From assembly GCF_015351405.1 (NCBI RefSeq), contig NZ_JADKMY010000003.1, positions 186,001 to 250,000 on the forward strand: DNA of 64,000 nucleotides, read 5' to 3'. Each line of letters opens with the position of its first letter. Position 1 is the first letter of the stretch. Shown piece after piece: positions 55,678 to 64,000 of this stretch. The position numbers and the translations under genes were made by a program. Below the pieces are notes generated by a model that made no database searches, was not told the DNA's origin, and worked only from the letters and a program-made list of their open reading frames with translations. The stretch comes from Corynebacterium suicordis DSM 45110. GTDB lineage: Bacteria; Actinomycetota; Actinomycetes; Mycobacteriales; Mycobacteriaceae.

Positions 55678-57546
55678 GTGCTTTCCTTGTCGACGCCACA
55701 CTCGCGCCTTACCCGAGCCGCCCTACCCCTCTGGGCGGTATTCATTTCAGCTGTCTCCGCGTGGCCGTTCTGGAAGGCGCTTGCCAGCCCCTCTGAGGGC
55801 TATGCCTTCATGGTGCGGGACATGATGGTGCCAGCGGACATGCCCCTCAATGAGCTCAGCCTGGGGCACGCTGATGGAGCGCCGCGAGCGATCCCGCAGG
55901 ACACCCTGCTGTCCATCTTCCTTCCCCCGCTCTCCACGGTGTGGGTGGTGGCGGCGGTCGTCATTGCGTGCTGCATCATCGGCGTGCTCTATTCCGGCTG
56001 GTTGGCCAGGCGCCTGCTGGGTGCGAGCCTGCCAGTGCAGCTGGTGGTCTCGCTGCTGGTGATATGGAACCCATTCACTGTGGAGCGTTTGCTGCAGGGA
56101 CAGTGGAGCGTGGTTATAGCAATGTGGCTGCTGCCTGCCCTTGCTTATGCCAGCATGTATCGGCATATTGGCTGGACGTTGTTCCTCCTGGGGGTGTGCG
56201 CCATCACCCCGACCGGCTGGATCTTCGGCGCGGTAGTGGCCTTGATCTGCGCACGTTCTCTGAAGTTTCTGCTCCTCACCCTGCTGGCGCTCGTGCTGCT
56301 CAGCGCGCCGTGGGTGTTGGTGACGCTATTCCATAATCCGCAGGTATCCACCGATGCGCTGTCCGCCCAGCTCTTCGCGCCGCGAGCGGAACCCGGCGTG
56401 GGCACCCTGGGGGCACTGGTCGGACTCGGCGGGATATGGAACGCCGAGGTGGTGCCGGATTCACGCACGCTGTTATCTTCCCTGCTCAGCATTGTGCTGT
56501 TCTTCTTCATGGCCTTCGGCGCGTGGCGTTTGTTCCAGAACCCGCAGGCTGTCCGGCCGGGAGCGGGTCACATCGATGCGGCTCGTATCGGAATGGCAGT
56601 GGGTTCCAGTGCGACGCGGGCCTCTGCATTACGAGTTTCTGAACGGCGGGAAGCCACGCTCCACCACATCGCTCTGCGCCTCGTGGGCTTGAGCTTCCTG
56701 GCGATTGCCCTCCCATTCTTGTTCTCCACCGACCCCGGGGTGCTGCTCCTGGGCTGGATGGGCGAGCACATCCCAGGGGCGGGGCTTCTGCGGGATTCCC
56801 AGAAATACGTGGCGCTGGCCATGCCGGGAATGGTATTGATGCTGGCCAGTGCACTGATCGGTGTCTCGGAGCGATGGCAATCCGTCGTCGCTCGGGCCGT
56901 TCTCAGTGTGCTCGCTGGTGCCATGATCATCGGCACCGTACCGCTGCTGCCCAGCGAGCTGAGCCCGCTGCAGCCGCGTCCACTGGCCCCAGAGTGGACC
57001 CAGATCATCAACGAAGTCTCCCAGTCACACAACTGCTCTGTCCTGCTGCTGCCTCCCGGTAACTATCGGATGCACGATGGCATCCCCGTGGTGGACCCCG
57101 CGCTCAAACTGCTGCCCGGCCACCCCATTGATCCCGGGTTCCTCATCGTGGATGGTCACGTGGTGGATGGCAACCTCAAGATTGTGCGTCTGCTGCAGCA
57201 GACCATGCTGGGGGAAGACCGCCTCGCGGACAGCGGAGTGGGCTGGGTACTGGTGGATCGCAACTCCTTCGGATCCTCCGTGGACACCGCCGAGATGGAT
57301 AGGATGCTCAGCGCACACAAGGTGGTTGTCAGTGGCAGCGGGCTGGAGCTCTACGCGGTGAACAAACCTCACCCACTCCCGCCGGAGAAAACCCATGTTC
57401 CCCTTTACGTGGGCATCGTCCTGTACTGGCTGGTGCTGGGCCTGGGGCTCCTGTTGAGCATGTGGCGTTACGTTCTGTGGCGCAATCCGCTGGGGATCAC
57501 TTCCCAGCCAGACCCCGCAGAATCTGCTCCCATTTCCGACCAGTAG
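55678..57546 (+). CDS. Polytopic membrane protein of the envelope island, function unknown
   Basis: A 622-residue protein with about 12 membrane helices. An early extracytoplasmic loop (SEGYAFMVRDMMVPADMPLN) contains acidic residues as in GT-C transferases, and an extracytoplasmic-looking C-terminal domain (about 430-580) lies before the last helix. I cannot name the family; a lipid-linked sugar transferase or flippase role is inference from position. Start GTG with no Shine-Dalgarno but TATGAT six bases upstream, as for a leaderless transcript. Its end overlaps the convergent glycosyltransferase gene by 50 bp. A copy of the dispersed word spans the second to eighth codons. Confidence 0.8.
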   Translation: MLSLSTPHSRLTRAALPLWAVFISAVSAWPFWKALASPSEGYAFMVRDMMVPADMPLNELSLGHADGAPRAIPQDTLLSIFLPPLSTVWVVAAVVIACCIIGVLYSGWLARRLLGASLPVQLVVSLLVIWNPFTVERLLQGQWSVVIAMWLLPALAYASMYRHIGWTLFLLGVCAITPTGWIFGAVVALICARSLKFLLLTLLALVLLSAPWVLVTLFHNPQVSTDALSAQLFAPRAEPGVGTLGALVGLGGIWNAEVVPDSRTLLSSLLSIVLFFFMAFGAWRLFQNPQAVRPGAGHIDAARIGMAVGSSATRASALRVSERREATLHHIALRLVGLSFLAIALPFLFSTDPGVLLLGWMGEHIPGAGLLRDSQKYVALAMPGMVLMLASALIGVSERWQSVVARAVLSVLAGAMIIGTVPLLPSELSPLQPRPLAPEWTQIINEVSQSHNCSVLLLPPGNYRMHDGIPVVDPALKLLPGHPIDPGFLIVDGHVVDGNLKIVRLLQQTMLGEDRLADSGVGWVLVDRNSFGSSVDTAEMDRMLSAHKVVVSGSGLELYAVNKPHPLPPEKTHVPLYVGIVLYWLVLGLGLLLSMWRYVLWRNPLGITSQPDPAESAPISDQ

Positions 57547-58636
57547 CTTCCCAGCTGAACTGCTGTGCGCGCTCCTGGGCAGCCTTGCCCATCCGCACTC
57601 GCTCCTCAGGGTTATCCAGCATCCACTCCACCGCGTTGATGAAGCCACCTTCACTACCCGCGAGAAGCCCCGTGGTGCCATCAATCACCGAGTCCCGCAG
57701 CCCCGCCGAGCTGCTATAACCCACGGTGGGCACACCGTGCTGCGCGGATTCCACCACTGCCAGGCCCCAGCCTTCCTTACGGGAAGGCATCACGTGCACA
57801 TCCGCGCCTGCCAAGACGCGGTGCTTCTTACTTTCCGAGACATGCCCATGGAAGGTCACCAACCCCTCCACTCCCAGCTCATGGGCGTATTCCCGCAGTT
57901 TTTTCGCCCACCAGCCATCGCCGATGATGTCCAGTCGCAGCTTTGGGTGGCGATTACACAGGGCTGATACCGCATACATCGCGTGCTCCAGCTGCTTGTG
58001 CGGAACCAAGCGGGAAAGGGCTACGAGGCGGATGGTGGAGGAGTTGGCGTCGGGAAGAAAAGGAAGCGGGGGCACGGGGTCCACGCCATTGCGGATGATC
58101 TCCACCTGGTCCCTTGCCACGCCCAGCTCCACCAGCTCCTCGGCGGAGGGGGCGCTCACCGTCACCCACTGCGCCCGGCGGTGCACCCAGGGGGACACGC
58201 GCGACTCGATGAACCAGCCCAAACGGGAGAGGAAAGGCCCGGCCACGGACCACTGCTCGCGGTGGCAATGGTGCGTGAGAACCACCGTGGGCGCGCTGGT
58301 GAACAGGGAGGCGAAAAAGGGCACACCGTTCTGGGTGTCCACCACCACGTCCGCATCGCGGAAATCCCGCAGCGGCCCCTTACCGAAACGCGCCGCCAAC
58401 AGGGCCAGCCACGCGCGTGGGTAAACGGTGAGGTTGCCGCCACCGCGGGAAAAGGTGACCCCGGGGCACTCCGCGCGATCCGTCTCCCACCGCTTGGCAC
58501 CTTCATAATTCGCAGTGCGGAAGAGAACTTCATGGCCCTGCTCAGCCAGATACTGCGCGATTCTTTCCAAGTACCTTTCGCTGCCGCCGCCTTCGGGATG
58601 GGTGGTGTCTCGCCAGCAAAGAAGTACTACTTTCAT
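57497..58636 (-). CDS. Glycosyltransferase family 4 (GT-B)
   Basis: A 379-residue retaining GT-B glycosyltransferase: N-terminal MKVVLLCWRDTTHPEGGGSERYLERIAQ with the Gly-rich loop, and the C-terminal donor domain with LVALSRLVPHKQLEHAM, HVMPSRKEGWGLAVVESAQHGVPTVGY (the E-x7-E type motif) and AGLRDSVIDG. Acceptor and sugar are unknown; its position among envelope genes suggests a mannosyl or glucosyl transfer onto a lipid. The open frame extends to 58813, but the conserved start is the ATG at 58636. A divergent promoter region with the methyltransferase gene lies upstream. Confidence 0.92.
   Translation of the reverse strand: MKVVLLCWRDTTHPEGGGSERYLERIAQYLAEQGHEVLFRTANYEGAKRWETDRAECPGVTFSRGGGNLTVYPRAWLALLAARFGKGPLRDFRDADVVVDTQNGVPFFASLFTSAPTVVLTHHCHREQWSVAGPFLSRLGWFIESRVSPWVHRRAQWVTVSAPSAEELVELGVARDQVEIIRNGVDPVPPLPFLPDANSSTIRLVALSRLVPHKQLEHAMYAVSALCNRHPKLRLDIIGDGWWAKKLREYAHELGVEGLVTFHGHVSESKKHRVLAGADVHVMPSRKEGWGLAVVESAQHGVPTVGYSSSAGLRDSVIDGTTGLLAGSEGGFINAVEWMLDNPEERVRMGKAAQERAQQFSWEATGRKWEQILRGLAGK
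58043..58063 (-). repeat. Dispersed pyrimidine-CGACGCC word, copy inside the glycosyltransferase gene
   Basis: GTTGGCGTCGGGAAGAAAAG on the plus strand, one of two copies within 900 bp. Confidence 0.65.
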
Positions 58637-58688
58637 GATGTGTAGTACTTTACCGCTAAACGTATGTAGCGCTGAAGGATCACAAAAA

Positions 58689-59492
58689 ATGAGAAAATTA
58701 AGTCCCGCTTGGCTGGTTCCGCCCGCGCTGCGCGTGTGGAGAAGCAAGGCCACGCTGAAGCGCGCATTCGGGCTCCTCGGCGCCTTTCGGTTTGAGCAAA
58801 CCGATCCCGGCAAGTTCTATGGCCTGCTGGCCCGCGACACCGTAGACCTCATCCGCGCAATCTGGCAGGGGGCAGATCCCGCAGGTCAGGCCACGTTGCA
58901 AGGCACCCGGATTCTGGACGTAGGTGGCGGACCAGGCTACTTCGGCATTGCTTTTTCCGACGCCGGGGCCGAATACATCACCTGTGAGCCAGACGTGGGC
59001 GAGATGTCTGCCGCCGGTATCCAACTGCAATCCTCGGTCCGGGGATCTGGCCTGGACCTGCCGTTTCGTAGCGAAGCCTTCGATATCACCTACAGCTCCA
59101 ACGTGGCCGAGCACGTTCCCGAGCCTTGGCGCATGGCGGAGGAGATGCTGCGGGTAACCAAGCCTGGCGGGGTGATGATCTACAGTTACACCATCTGGCT
59201 GGGTCCTTTCGGCGGGCATGAAACTGGCTTGTGGCAGCACTACGTGGGCGGGGAGTTCGCGGCGCGCAGGTACAAGAAGACGCACGGGGTAGAGCCCAAG
59301 AACCGCTGGGGCGAAAGCCTGTTTGACGTGGGCTGCGGGGAAGGGATGCACTTCGCCCAACAGATGGAAGGCGCAGAGCTGCTGGCAGCTTTCCCGCGCT
59401 ATCACCCGTGGTGGGCGTGGTGGATGGTGAAGATCCCGGGACTGCGCGAATTCGCGGTGTCCAACTTGGTGCTGGTGTTCCGCAAGCAGTAG
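58689..59492 (+). CDS. Class I SAM-dependent methyltransferase
   Basis: A 267-residue methyltransferase with motif I ILDVGGGPGYFGIAFSD (Gly-rich SAM loop), the acidic ITCEPDVG end of strand 2, YSSNVAEHVPEPW (post II) and LRVTKPGGVMIYS. The long C-terminal part has many Trp and Pro residues and may contact membrane. Substrate unknown; transcribed divergently from the neighbouring glycosyltransferase, so both may act on one envelope glycolipid. AAGGA is about 11 bases before the ATG. A copy of the dispersed word lies at 58951-58966. Confidence 0.9.
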   Translation: MRKLSPAWLVPPALRVWRSKATLKRAFGLLGAFRFEQTDPGKFYGLLARDTVDLIRAIWQGADPAGQATLQGTRILDVGGGPGYFGIAFSDAGAEYITCEPDVGEMSAAGIQLQSSVRGSGLDLPFRSEAFDITYSSNVAEHVPEPWRMAEEMLRVTKPGGVMIYSYTIWLGPFGGHETGLWQHYVGGEFAARRYKKTHGVEPKNRWGESLFDVGCGEGMHFAQQMEGAELLAAFPRYHPWWAWWMVKIPGLREFAVSNLVLVFRKQ

Positions 59493-59799
59493 GGCTGGTC
59501 CGCGCGGGGGGTTGTGGCAGGTGCACGGCGTGCTCCTGCACGTTGCTGGGGGTTGAGGCGCGTTGAGGCGCGTCAGCGGGTGCTGGCGGGCCCTGGTGCT
59601 TTTGGGGGTATCGAAAAACAGTGATCGATACATAAGTAAGGGGGCTCATTGGTACAGTGACCCGTGACACACGGACATGTGCGAGAAGGTGTGAGACACG
59701 CCTCGGTTGTTGCGGGTAGCGTCGATAAATAGACCACCCACCAACCAACCAACCCCGACCATATGCCCCAACCTTCGACGATTGGAAGCAAGGAACGTC
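59493..59799. other. Intergenic region upstream of fadA
   Basis: About 307 bp without a supported gene. The first part repeats GTTGAGGCGC twice near 59550-59570. The second part (59610-59720) is richer in AT and in GTGACAC/GTGTGAG-like words and is the likely promoter and operator zone of the fad operon. No clear palindrome for a FadR/TetR-type regulator was seen. Confidence 0.45.
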
Positions 59800-61029
59800 A
59801 TGACCAGTAGCACTGGCGCCTCAGAGGCCTTTATTTACGACGCAGTACGCACCCCACGTGGAAAGGGTAAGCCAGGCGGCTCCCTGCACACGGTCAAGCC
59901 TGTGGATCTGCTCAGCGGACTCATCGAAGCGCTCATCGAGCGCAACCCAAGCATTGATCCAAACATCATCAGCGATGTCATCGCTGGTGTGGTCACCCCA
60001 GTGGGCGACCAGGGCATGGACATCGCCCGCACCGCAGCCCTCAACGCTGGCCTGCCCTACACCGCAACCGGCCTGCAGGTGAACCGCTACTGTGCTTCCG
60101 GCCTGACCGCCGTGAACCTTGCGGCGCAGAAGATCCGCTCCGGCTGGGATGACCTGGTCTTCGCCGGTGGCGTGGAATCCATGTCCCGCGTGCCCATGGG
60201 CTCCGACGGTGGCGCGCTGGCACTGGATCCAGCCAGCAACTTCTACAACGACTTCATCCCACAGGGCATCTCCGCGGACATCATCGCCACCCTGGACGGC
60301 AAGACCCGCGAAGACCTGGATGCCTACGCTGCCCGCTCTCATGAGCGCGCTGCCAAGGCCTGGGAAGAGGGACGCTTTGACCGCACCGTAGTGCCCGTCA
60401 AGGACATCAACGGCGTGACCCTGCTGGACCGCGATGAGACCATCCGCCCCGGCACCACCGTGGAATCCCTCTCCGGCCTGCGCCCAGCTTTCGCTGCTGT
60501 CGGCGAGCAGGGCGGATTCGACGCTGTCGGCCAGACCAAGTACCCACAGATCGAGAAGATCAACCACGTGCACCACGCTGGTAACTCTTCCGGCATCGTC
60601 GATGGCGCAGCACTGCTGGCCATCGGCAGCGAGAAGGCCGGCAAGGACTTCGGCCTGGAGCCACGCGCCCGGGTTGTCTCCGTTGCCACCTCCGGTGTGG
60701 AGCCCACCATCATGCTCACCGCCCCAGCCCCTGCCTCCCGCGCAGCGCTGGCCAAGGCCGGTCTGCAGCCAGATGACATCGATGTCTGGGAGATCAACGA
60801 AGCATTCTCCTCCGTCGTTCTGCGCGCACAGCGTGACCTGAACATCCCTGACGAGAAGCTGAACATCTCTGGTGGCGCTATCGCCATGGGCCACCCACTG
60901 GGTGCAACCGGCGCCATCATCACCGGCACCGCCGTGGACGAGCTGCACCGCACCGGTGGCCGCTACGCACTGATCACCCTCTGTGTCGCAGCCGGCATGG
61001 GTGTGGCCACCATCATCGAGCGCGTCTAA
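59800..61029 (+). CDS. fadA: Acetyl-CoA acyltransferase (3-ketoacyl-CoA thiolase)
   Basis: Thiolase of 409 residues that releases acetyl-CoA in the last step of fatty-acid beta-oxidation. The nucleophile Cys is in [12 protein letters not shown], and the catalytic His and the second Cys lie in [11 protein letters not shown] and [22 protein letters not shown] precedes the ATG. It lies 51 bp upstream of fadB, together forming a beta-oxidation operon. Codons are strongly biased toward C/G-ending optimal ones, as in highly expressed genes. Confidence 0.95.
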   Translation: MTSSTGASEAFIYDAVRTPRGKGKPGGSLHTVKPVDLLSGLIEALIERNPSIDPNIISDVIAGVVTPVGDQGMDIARTAALNAGLPYTATGLQVNRYCASGLTAVNLAAQKIRSGWDDLVFAGGVESMSRVPMGSDGGALALDPASNFYNDFIPQGISADIIATLDGKTREDLDAYAARSHERAAKAWEEGRFDRTVVPVKDINGVTLLDRDETIRPGTTVESLSGLRPAFAAVGEQGGFDAVGQTKYPQIEKINHVHHAGNSSGIVDGAALLAIGSEKAGKDFGLEPRARVVSVATSGVEPTIMLTAPAPASRAALAKAGLQPDDIDVWEINEAFSSVVLRAQRDLNIPDEKLNISGGAIAMGHPLGATGAIITGTAVDELHRTGGRYALITLCVAAGMGVATIIERV

Positions 61030-61080
61030 GCGCAAAACTCCCCCTATTTCGAGAAAAAACGAAACCTCACAGGAGAAATA

Positions 61081-63351
61081 ATGAGTGACAATATGTTCAA
61101 GTGGGAGATCGATGGCGACGGCATCCTCACCCTGACCATGGATGACCCAAGCCAGCCGGTCAACACCATGAACCAGACCTTCTTCCAGGACTTCCCCGCC
61201 ATCGTGGAGAAGGCCAAGGCGGGCGTGGAATCCGGCGAGATCAAGGGCATCATCCTCACCTCTGCGAAGTCCACCTTCTTCGCCGGCGGCGATATCAAGA
61301 ACATGATCAAGGCCACCCCGGCCGATGCAGCTCAGCTCACCAAGCAGCTGGATGATTCCAAGGCCACCATGCGCGCCCTGGAAACCATCGGCGTGCCAGT
61401 GGTAGCAGCTATCAACGGTGCTGCACTGGGCGGCGGCCTAGAGATTGCCCTGGCTACCCACCACCGCATCGCCTCTGATGCCAAGGGCATCAAGATCGGC
61501 CTGCCAGAGGTCACCCTCGGCCTGCTGCCCGGCGGCGGCGGAGTCACCCGCGTGGTCCGCATGCTCGGCCTGCAGGATGCACTGATGAAGGTGCTGACCA
61601 CCGGCCGTCAGTTCGGCGCGGAGGATGCACAGAAGACCGGCCTGATCGACGAGGTCGTCTCCGCAGATCAGCTGCTTGATGCAGCCAAGAAGTGGATCCA
61701 GGCCAACCCTGAGGCTGCACAGCCTTGGGACGTCAAGGGCTACAAGATCCCCGGTGGCACCCCAACCACCCCGGCACTGGCTGCTGTTCTCCCCAGCTTC
61801 CCAGCCAACGTGACCAAGCAGATCAAGGGTGCGCCAATGCCAGCACCTCAGTCGATCCTCAAGGCTGCTGTGGAAGGCGCACAGCTGAAGAACATCGAGG
61901 AAGCCACCGCGGTGGAAACTCGTTACTTCGTGGACCTGGTCACCGGCTCCACCGCCAAGAACATGATGCAGGCCTTCTTCTTCGACCTGCAGTACTGCAA
62001 CGGCGGCGGCTCCCGCCCCAAGGACGTGGAGAAGAAGCAGTTCAAGAAGCTCGGCATGGTCGGCGCTGGCATGATGGGCGCAGCAATCGCCTATGTGGCA
62101 GCCAAGTCCGGCATGGAGGTCGTGCTCAAGGACATCAAGCAGGAAGCTGCTGATAAGGGCAAGGATTACTCCGTCAAGCTGGAGGAAAAAGCTCTCTCCC
62201 GTGGCAAGACCACCGAGGAGAAGTCCAAGGCTCTGCTGGAGCGCATCAAGCCTTCCGTTGACTACTCCGATCTCTCCGATTGTGACATCGTCATCGAGGC
62301 CGTGTTCGAGAACACCGAGCTCAAGCACAAGGTGTGGGCTGAGATCGAGGCAGCCGTACCTAGCGATTGTGTGCTGGGTTCCAACACCTCCACGCTGCCC
62401 ATCACCGAGCTGGCTGCGGGCGTTTCCCGCCCCAAGGAGTTCATCGGCATCCACTTCTTCTCCCCAGTGGACAAGATGCCTCTGGTGGAAATCATCCGTG
62501 GCGATGAGACCAACGATGAGACCCTTGCCGCTGCCTTGGACTTCACCAAGCAGATCCGCAAGACCCCAATCGTGGTCAACGACTCCCGCGGTTTCTACAC
62601 CTCCCGCGTGATCAGCTTCTTCCTCAACGAGGCCATGCGCATGCTGGCCGAGGGCGTGGATCCCACTGTGATCGAGGCTGCGGGTCGCCAGGCTGGCTAC
62701 CCTGCTCCTCCACTGCAGCTGCAGGATGAGCTGAACCTGAAGCTGGCACGCAAGATCGGTGCCGAGACCAAGGCCGCTCAGGAAGCCGCTGGCGAGTCCG
62801 TGGATGATGGCGGCGTGACCGGCATCGTCGACAAGATGCTGGACGAGTACGACCGTCCCGGCAAGCTCGAGGGCAAGGGCTTCTACGAGTATAACGAGGA
62901 AGGCCGTCGCGCCGGACTGTGGCGCGGACTGTGGGACGAGATGGGCGCAGGCAAGGTCACTGTTCCCGACGCCGAAACCGCCACCTCCGGCAACCGCCTG
63001 GAGACCGCAGAGGGTGAAGGCCCAGCGTTGATCGACCTGATCGAGCGCATGCTGTTCTCTGAGGCTCTGGAGACCCAGAAGGTCGTGGATGAGGGCGTTC
63101 TCATGTCTGATGCAGACGCCAACATCGGCTCCATCATGGGCATTGGTTTCCCAGCATGGACCGGCGGCACCCGTCAGTACATCAAGAACTACGATCGCCC
63201 AGCTGCCGCGGTTCTGCCCGAGGGCAAGACCGCCGAAGCTGATGGTGGCGACTACCCCACCACGGGAGTGGCTGGCTTCGTGGCTCGCGCCGAGGAGTTG
63301 GCTGCGAAGTACGGTGAGCGCTTCACCCCACCTGCTTCCCTGAAGGGCTAA
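61081..63351 (+). CDS. fadB: Bifunctional enoyl-CoA hydratase/3-hydroxyacyl-CoA dehydrogenase
   Basis: A 756-residue two-domain enzyme: an N-terminal crotonase domain (TSAKSTFFAGGDIKNM and INGAALGGGLEIALATHHRIAS forming the oxyanion hole) and a C-terminal dehydrogenase with the NAD loop LGMVGAGMMGAAIAYVAAKSG, NTSTLPITELA, and the catalytic His in IGIHFFSPVDKMPLVEIIRG. It catalyses the second and third steps of beta-oxidation and probably forms a complex with FadA. AGGAG precedes the ATG. The two hairpins at 63365-63429 follow the stop. Confidence 0.96.
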   Translation: MSDNMFKWEIDGDGILTLTMDDPSQPVNTMNQTFFQDFPAIVEKAKAGVESGEIKGIILTSAKSTFFAGGDIKNMIKATPADAAQLTKQLDDSKATMRALETIGVPVVAAINGAALGGGLEIALATHHRIASDAKGIKIGLPEVTLGLLPGGGGVTRVVRMLGLQDALMKVLTTGRQFGAEDAQKTGLIDEVVSADQLLDAAKKWIQANPEAAQPWDVKGYKIPGGTPTTPALAAVLPSFPANVTKQIKGAPMPAPQSILKAAVEGAQLKNIEEATAVETRYFVDLVTGSTAKNMMQAFFFDLQYCNGGGSRPKDVEKKQFKKLGMVGAGMMGAAIAYVAAKSGMEVVLKDIKQEAADKGKDYSVKLEEKALSRGKTTEEKSKALLERIKPSVDYSDLSDCDIVIEAVFENTELKHKVWAEIEAAVPSDCVLGSNTSTLPITELAAGVSRPKEFIGIHFFSPVDKMPLVEIIRGDETNDETLAAALDFTKQIRKTPIVVNDSRGFYTSRVISFFLNEAMRMLAEGVDPTVIEAAGRQAGYPAPPLQLQDELNLKLARKIGAETKAAQEAAGESVDDGGVTGIVDKMLDEYDRPGKLEGKGFYEYNEEGRRAGLWRGLWDEMGAGKVTVPDAETATSGNRLETAEGEGPALIDLIERMLFSEALETQKVVDEGVLMSDADANIGSIMGIGFPAWTGGTRQYIKNYDRPAAAVLPEGKTAEADGGDYPTTGVAGFVARAEELAAKYGERFTPPASLKG

Positions 63352-63364
63352 TCACTTGTAGCCC

Positions 63365-63384
63365 ACTTCACCCGTGAGTGAAGT
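63365..63384 (+). terminator. Small hairpin after fadB
   Basis: ACTTCAC and GTGAAGT pair around CCGTGA, 13 bp after the fadB stop, just upstream of the larger GC-rich hairpin. It may be part of a bipartite terminator. Confidence 0.5.
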
Positions 63385-63389
63385 TTCCT

Positions 63390-63429
63390 GAACGCCCGCC
63401 CGTTGCATAACTGCAGCGGGCGGGCGTTC
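63390..63429 (+). terminator. Very strong GC-rich hairpin after fadB
   Basis: GAACGCCCGCCCG pairs perfectly with CGGGCGGGCGTTC, extended by TGCA/TGCA around a TAAC loop, giving about 18 paired bases. No T-run follows, as in the stem-only terminators proposed for high-GC actinobacteria. Confidence 0.78.
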
Positions 63430-63512
63430 CGCTAAGGTGGGCACAGTTATTTGCTCCCCATATGCGCTACCGGCCCGTCACTGGCCGGGCAGTGGAGAAA
63501 GTGTAGGCATAA

Positions 63513-64000
63513 GTGTTCGATAGCATCGTTAATTGGGTTGTCAGCCTGATGGAATTGCTCGGCGCCCCAGGTGTGGGTGCGGCCATCTTCTTGGAGACGG
63601 TCTTCCCGCCCATCCCCTCAGAGCTGGTGCTGCCTTTGGCTGGTTTCACCTCCACCCAGGGCGAGCTCAATGCCGTTGCTGCGTTCATCTGGGCCACCGC
63701 GGGTTCGGTTATCGGCGCGCTGGTCCTGTACTGGCTGGGAGCCGCGGTGGGTGCCCGCCGCCTCCGGGCGATCGCAGAGAAAATGCCGCTCACCGAGGGC
63801 GAGGATGTGGACAGGGCGATCCGCTGGTTCCACAAGTTCGGCTCATTTTCGGTGTTCACCGGCCGCCTGATCCCCGGCATCCGCAGCCTGATCTCCATCC
63901 CCGCCGGCGTGGATCGCATGCCGCTGAGCAAGTTCGTGCTGTGGACCACGCTGGGCTCTTCGCTCTGGAATGCCCTGCTGATCTGGCTCGGAGTGAGCCT
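63513..64000 (+). CDS. DedA-family membrane protein (3' end outside the window)
   Basis: The open frame runs from GTG at 63513 to the window edge (162 complete codons). It has the DedA/SNARE-associated pattern: FLETVFPPIPSELVLPLAGF (conserved Glu and Pro-rich re-entrant region), RWFHKFGSFSVFTGRLIPGIRSLISIPAG (the conserved F-x-GR-x-x-PG-x-R motif) and start of the last helices. DedA proteins act in envelope lipid scrambling and membrane homeostasis. The C-terminal about 40-60 residues are missing. The start is chosen as the first GTG giving the usual MFDSIVNWV opening; weak ribosome-binding site. Confidence 0.88.
   Translation, partial: MFDSIVNWVVSLMELLGAPGVGAAIFLETVFPPIPSELVLPLAGFTSTQGELNAVAAFIWATAGSVIGALVLYWLGAAVGARRLRAIAEKMPLTEGEDVDRAIRWFHKFGSFSVFTGRLIPGIRSLISIPAGVDRMPLSKFVLWTTLGSSLWNALLIWLGVS

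Overview
The window is about 64 kb of a high-GC actinobacterial chromosome, almost certainly a Corynebacterium or a close mycolic-acid-containing relative. The evidence is the envelope gene set (an AftD-type arabinofuranosyltransferase, a TmaT-like acyltransferase, an LmcA/DUF3068 protein), the HspR/HAIR heat-shock circuit, and a gene order resembling the Corynebacterium glutamicum clpB-ald-hspR-dnaJ-grpE-dnaK neighbourhood. A complete fadA-fadB pair, absent from C. glutamicum as far as I recall, suggests a fatty-acid-using species. I see no rRNA, tRNA, insertion sequence, prophage or CRISPR array.

Layout. 1-9.6 kb, minus strand: a GH76-like hydrolase, a TrmH-type RNA methyltransferase, a lysoplasmalogenase-like membrane protein, pyrE, an acidic membrane protein, then gcvH, gcvT and gcvP behind a tandem glycine riboswitch. 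9.9-11 kb: a lower-GC ArdC/ImmA-IrrE-like metallopeptidase. 11-17.7 kb: an SDR, a small membrane protein, a rhodanese-like protein with Ser at the catalytic Cys position, GltS, an aldehyde dehydrogenase, YbaK and AlkB. 17.7-24.5 kb: clpB under two HspR operators, a degenerate flavohaemoprotein-like protein, a nitrilase-family hydrolase, and an EspC-like/DUF1023 pair. 24.6-31.9 kb: an amino-acid antiporter and the chaperone genes hspR, dnaJ, grpE and dnaK, split by an unrelated gene of opposite orientation. 32-44.2 kb: an esterase, a large Fe-S oxidoreductase with a Pro/Ala tail, alaT, ugd, an osmoprotectant ABC cassette and dcd. 44.2-49 kb: a long non-coding stretch, two tandem secreted paralogues, a VanW protein and a GH3 lipoprotein. 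49.3-59.5 kb: an envelope island (DUF2613, aftD, tmaT, lmcA, a polytopic protein, a glycosyltransferase and a methyltransferase). 59.8-64 kb: fadA, fadB and a DedA gene cut by the window edge.

How the parts work together. Glycine binding to the tandem aptamer should control gcvPTH, which feeds one-carbon units. HspR, encoded here, probably represses clpB, dnaK and dnaJ through the HAIR operators seen at all three promoters. The 49-59 kb island probably builds and matures arabinan, lipomannan/lipoarabinomannan and acetylated trehalose mycolates.

Most notable: a dispersed pyrimidine-CGACGCC word recurring in both orientations; aftD with no ATG/GTG/TTG start upstream of its conserved N-terminal catalytic loop; the gene inserted into the dnaK locus; and the EspC-like/DUF1023 pair.
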